Below are positions 63,285 through 64,000 of a stretch of 64,000 nt of DNA, in pieces; within the stretch, counting starts at the first letter, position 1; each line of letters opens with the position of its first letter. The translations under genes were made by a program, and so were the position numbers. The notes under the pieces were generated by a model. That model worked only from the letters and a program-made list of their open reading frames with translations. It was not told the origin of the DNA and searched no databases. Source of the DNA: Callorhinus ursinus (Eukaryota > Chordata > Mammalia > Carnivora > Otariidae); contig NW_020312904.1 of assembly GCF_003265705.1 (NCBI RefSeq), positions 6,482,940 to 6,546,939 of the forward strand, written 5' to 3'.

Positions 63285-64000
63285 ACAGAAAAGGGATGGT
63301 GCCACCTGGGTTTTCCCGAGGGTTATTTGTTGGAGGAGGGCAGCAGAAGGGTTCTGGGGGAGGAAGGGAGTGCTCGGACTGGCAGGAAGCCGGTGGGGGG
63401 AGGCCACCACTCCCGGCTCCTGCTCTGATTGTTCTGCACTGATCCTTGGAAACCGCTGTCTCTCTCTGAGACCTCTGCACACGTAATGACCCATGAAGTA
63501 CTCGGAGGAGGCCCGTGGCACAACCCCACCGCCCCACGTGGGTCATCAGGATCGTCTCCCTGAGCCCGGAGCCCGGGCTGGAAGAGGAGCCAGTGCAGGG
63601 GACACCTGGGGGCCTCAGAGGAGGGCTCTGCCCTCCCCGACAGCTGGCTGAAGAGCGTGCTTTGTGGAGTGTGAAAGTGCGCTCTTGTCCCTGCCAGCGC
63701 TGTGACGGGGTCCTGAGCGCTTCTTCCGCAGACTGCCTGTGTGCTCAGCCACCTCTGTGAGCACCGCTCCCTGCCACCGAAGGGCCCAGCCCCTCCAAAG
63801 GCCGCTGGTGGTGGGGTCCTGAGCTGGGGTCGCCCCCTCCAGGATGTCCTAGAGCTCTTTCCTGGTCTCCGTTCCTTCCGTGCACCAGGGAGGCCGCCGC
63901 GCCGCCAGGGGCACAGGGTCCGTTCTCAGCGCAGCTGGCCACGTCGCTGCTGCCCTTCTCCGTGGTCCCGGCCCAGGGCCACATGGTCTGGGCCGCATGG

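Larger units (their letters stand above)
58825..64000 (+). other. TCF20: probable TCF20 intron 5 (5' part), repeat-poor and GC-rich
   Basis: No coding exon of TCF20 or of a neighbouring gene is recognised. I searched for the short isoform-2 tail (VRLWR-like) after a splice acceptor and did not find it. Only weak MIR and L2 traces and small tandem repeats are visible, and no SINEs. Many chance open frames on both strands reflect the high GC content (for example 61615-62229 minus and 61772-62320 plus) and have low-complexity Pro/Arg/Gly composition. Confidence 0.7.

Noticed and set aside
63745..64000. Possible final TCF20 exon or neighbouring-gene exon at the window end
   Set aside because: GC-rich open frames exist, but I see neither the short isoform-2 tail nor a polyadenylation signal, and no splice acceptor I trust.

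Overview
This window is vertebrate nuclear DNA from a carnivoran mammal. It is full of tRNA-Lys-derived CanSINE elements on both strands, together with L1, L2, MIR, MER5A, MLT1 and Tigger copies. The younger SINEs have the body form I associate with arctoid carnivores (bears, pinnipeds, mustelids) rather than the modern dog or cat subfamilies. The species itself cannot be named from the sequence.

The only gene I can support is TCF20 (also called SPBP or AR1), on the + strand. Four coding exons are visible, all with GT/AG boundaries: 9393-15038 (in an exon starting at 9357), 49767-49860, 57557-57606 and 58697-58780 (exon continuing to about 58824). The phases join cleanly into a predicted protein of 1957 residues, against 1960 for human isoform 1 as I remember it. 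About 96 % of the protein is in the single large exon. The three small 3' exons complete the C-terminal extended PHD (ePHD/ADD) zinc-binding module and encode the alternative C-terminus. The promoter, the non-coding first exon(s) and the final 3'-UTR exon with the polyadenylation site lie outside the window.

Layout: 1-9356 is intron 1 with old repeats. 9357-15038 is the large exon. 15039-49766 is a 34.7-kb intron; its 3' third holds a near full-length ancient antisense L1 that split a MER5A element and was then hit by a younger L1, a TTCCC satellite and at least six SINEs. 49861-57556 is intron 3, with a second, truncated antisense L1. 57607-58696 is intron 4, with a short CpG-rich patch carrying two CTCF-like motifs. 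58825-64000 is GC-rich and repeat-poor, probably intron 5.

I looked for an unusual gene system on both strands and found none. There is no second protein-coding gene, no structured RNA gene I can defend, and nothing resembling a CRISPR or defence locus. The most interesting items are the coding polypyrimidine tract with an in-frame alternative acceptor in exon 5, a stop codon lying just inside the usual NMD-safe distance, the paired CTCF-like motifs, a C-run/G-run junction that may be an assembly artefact, and the nested transposon chronology.
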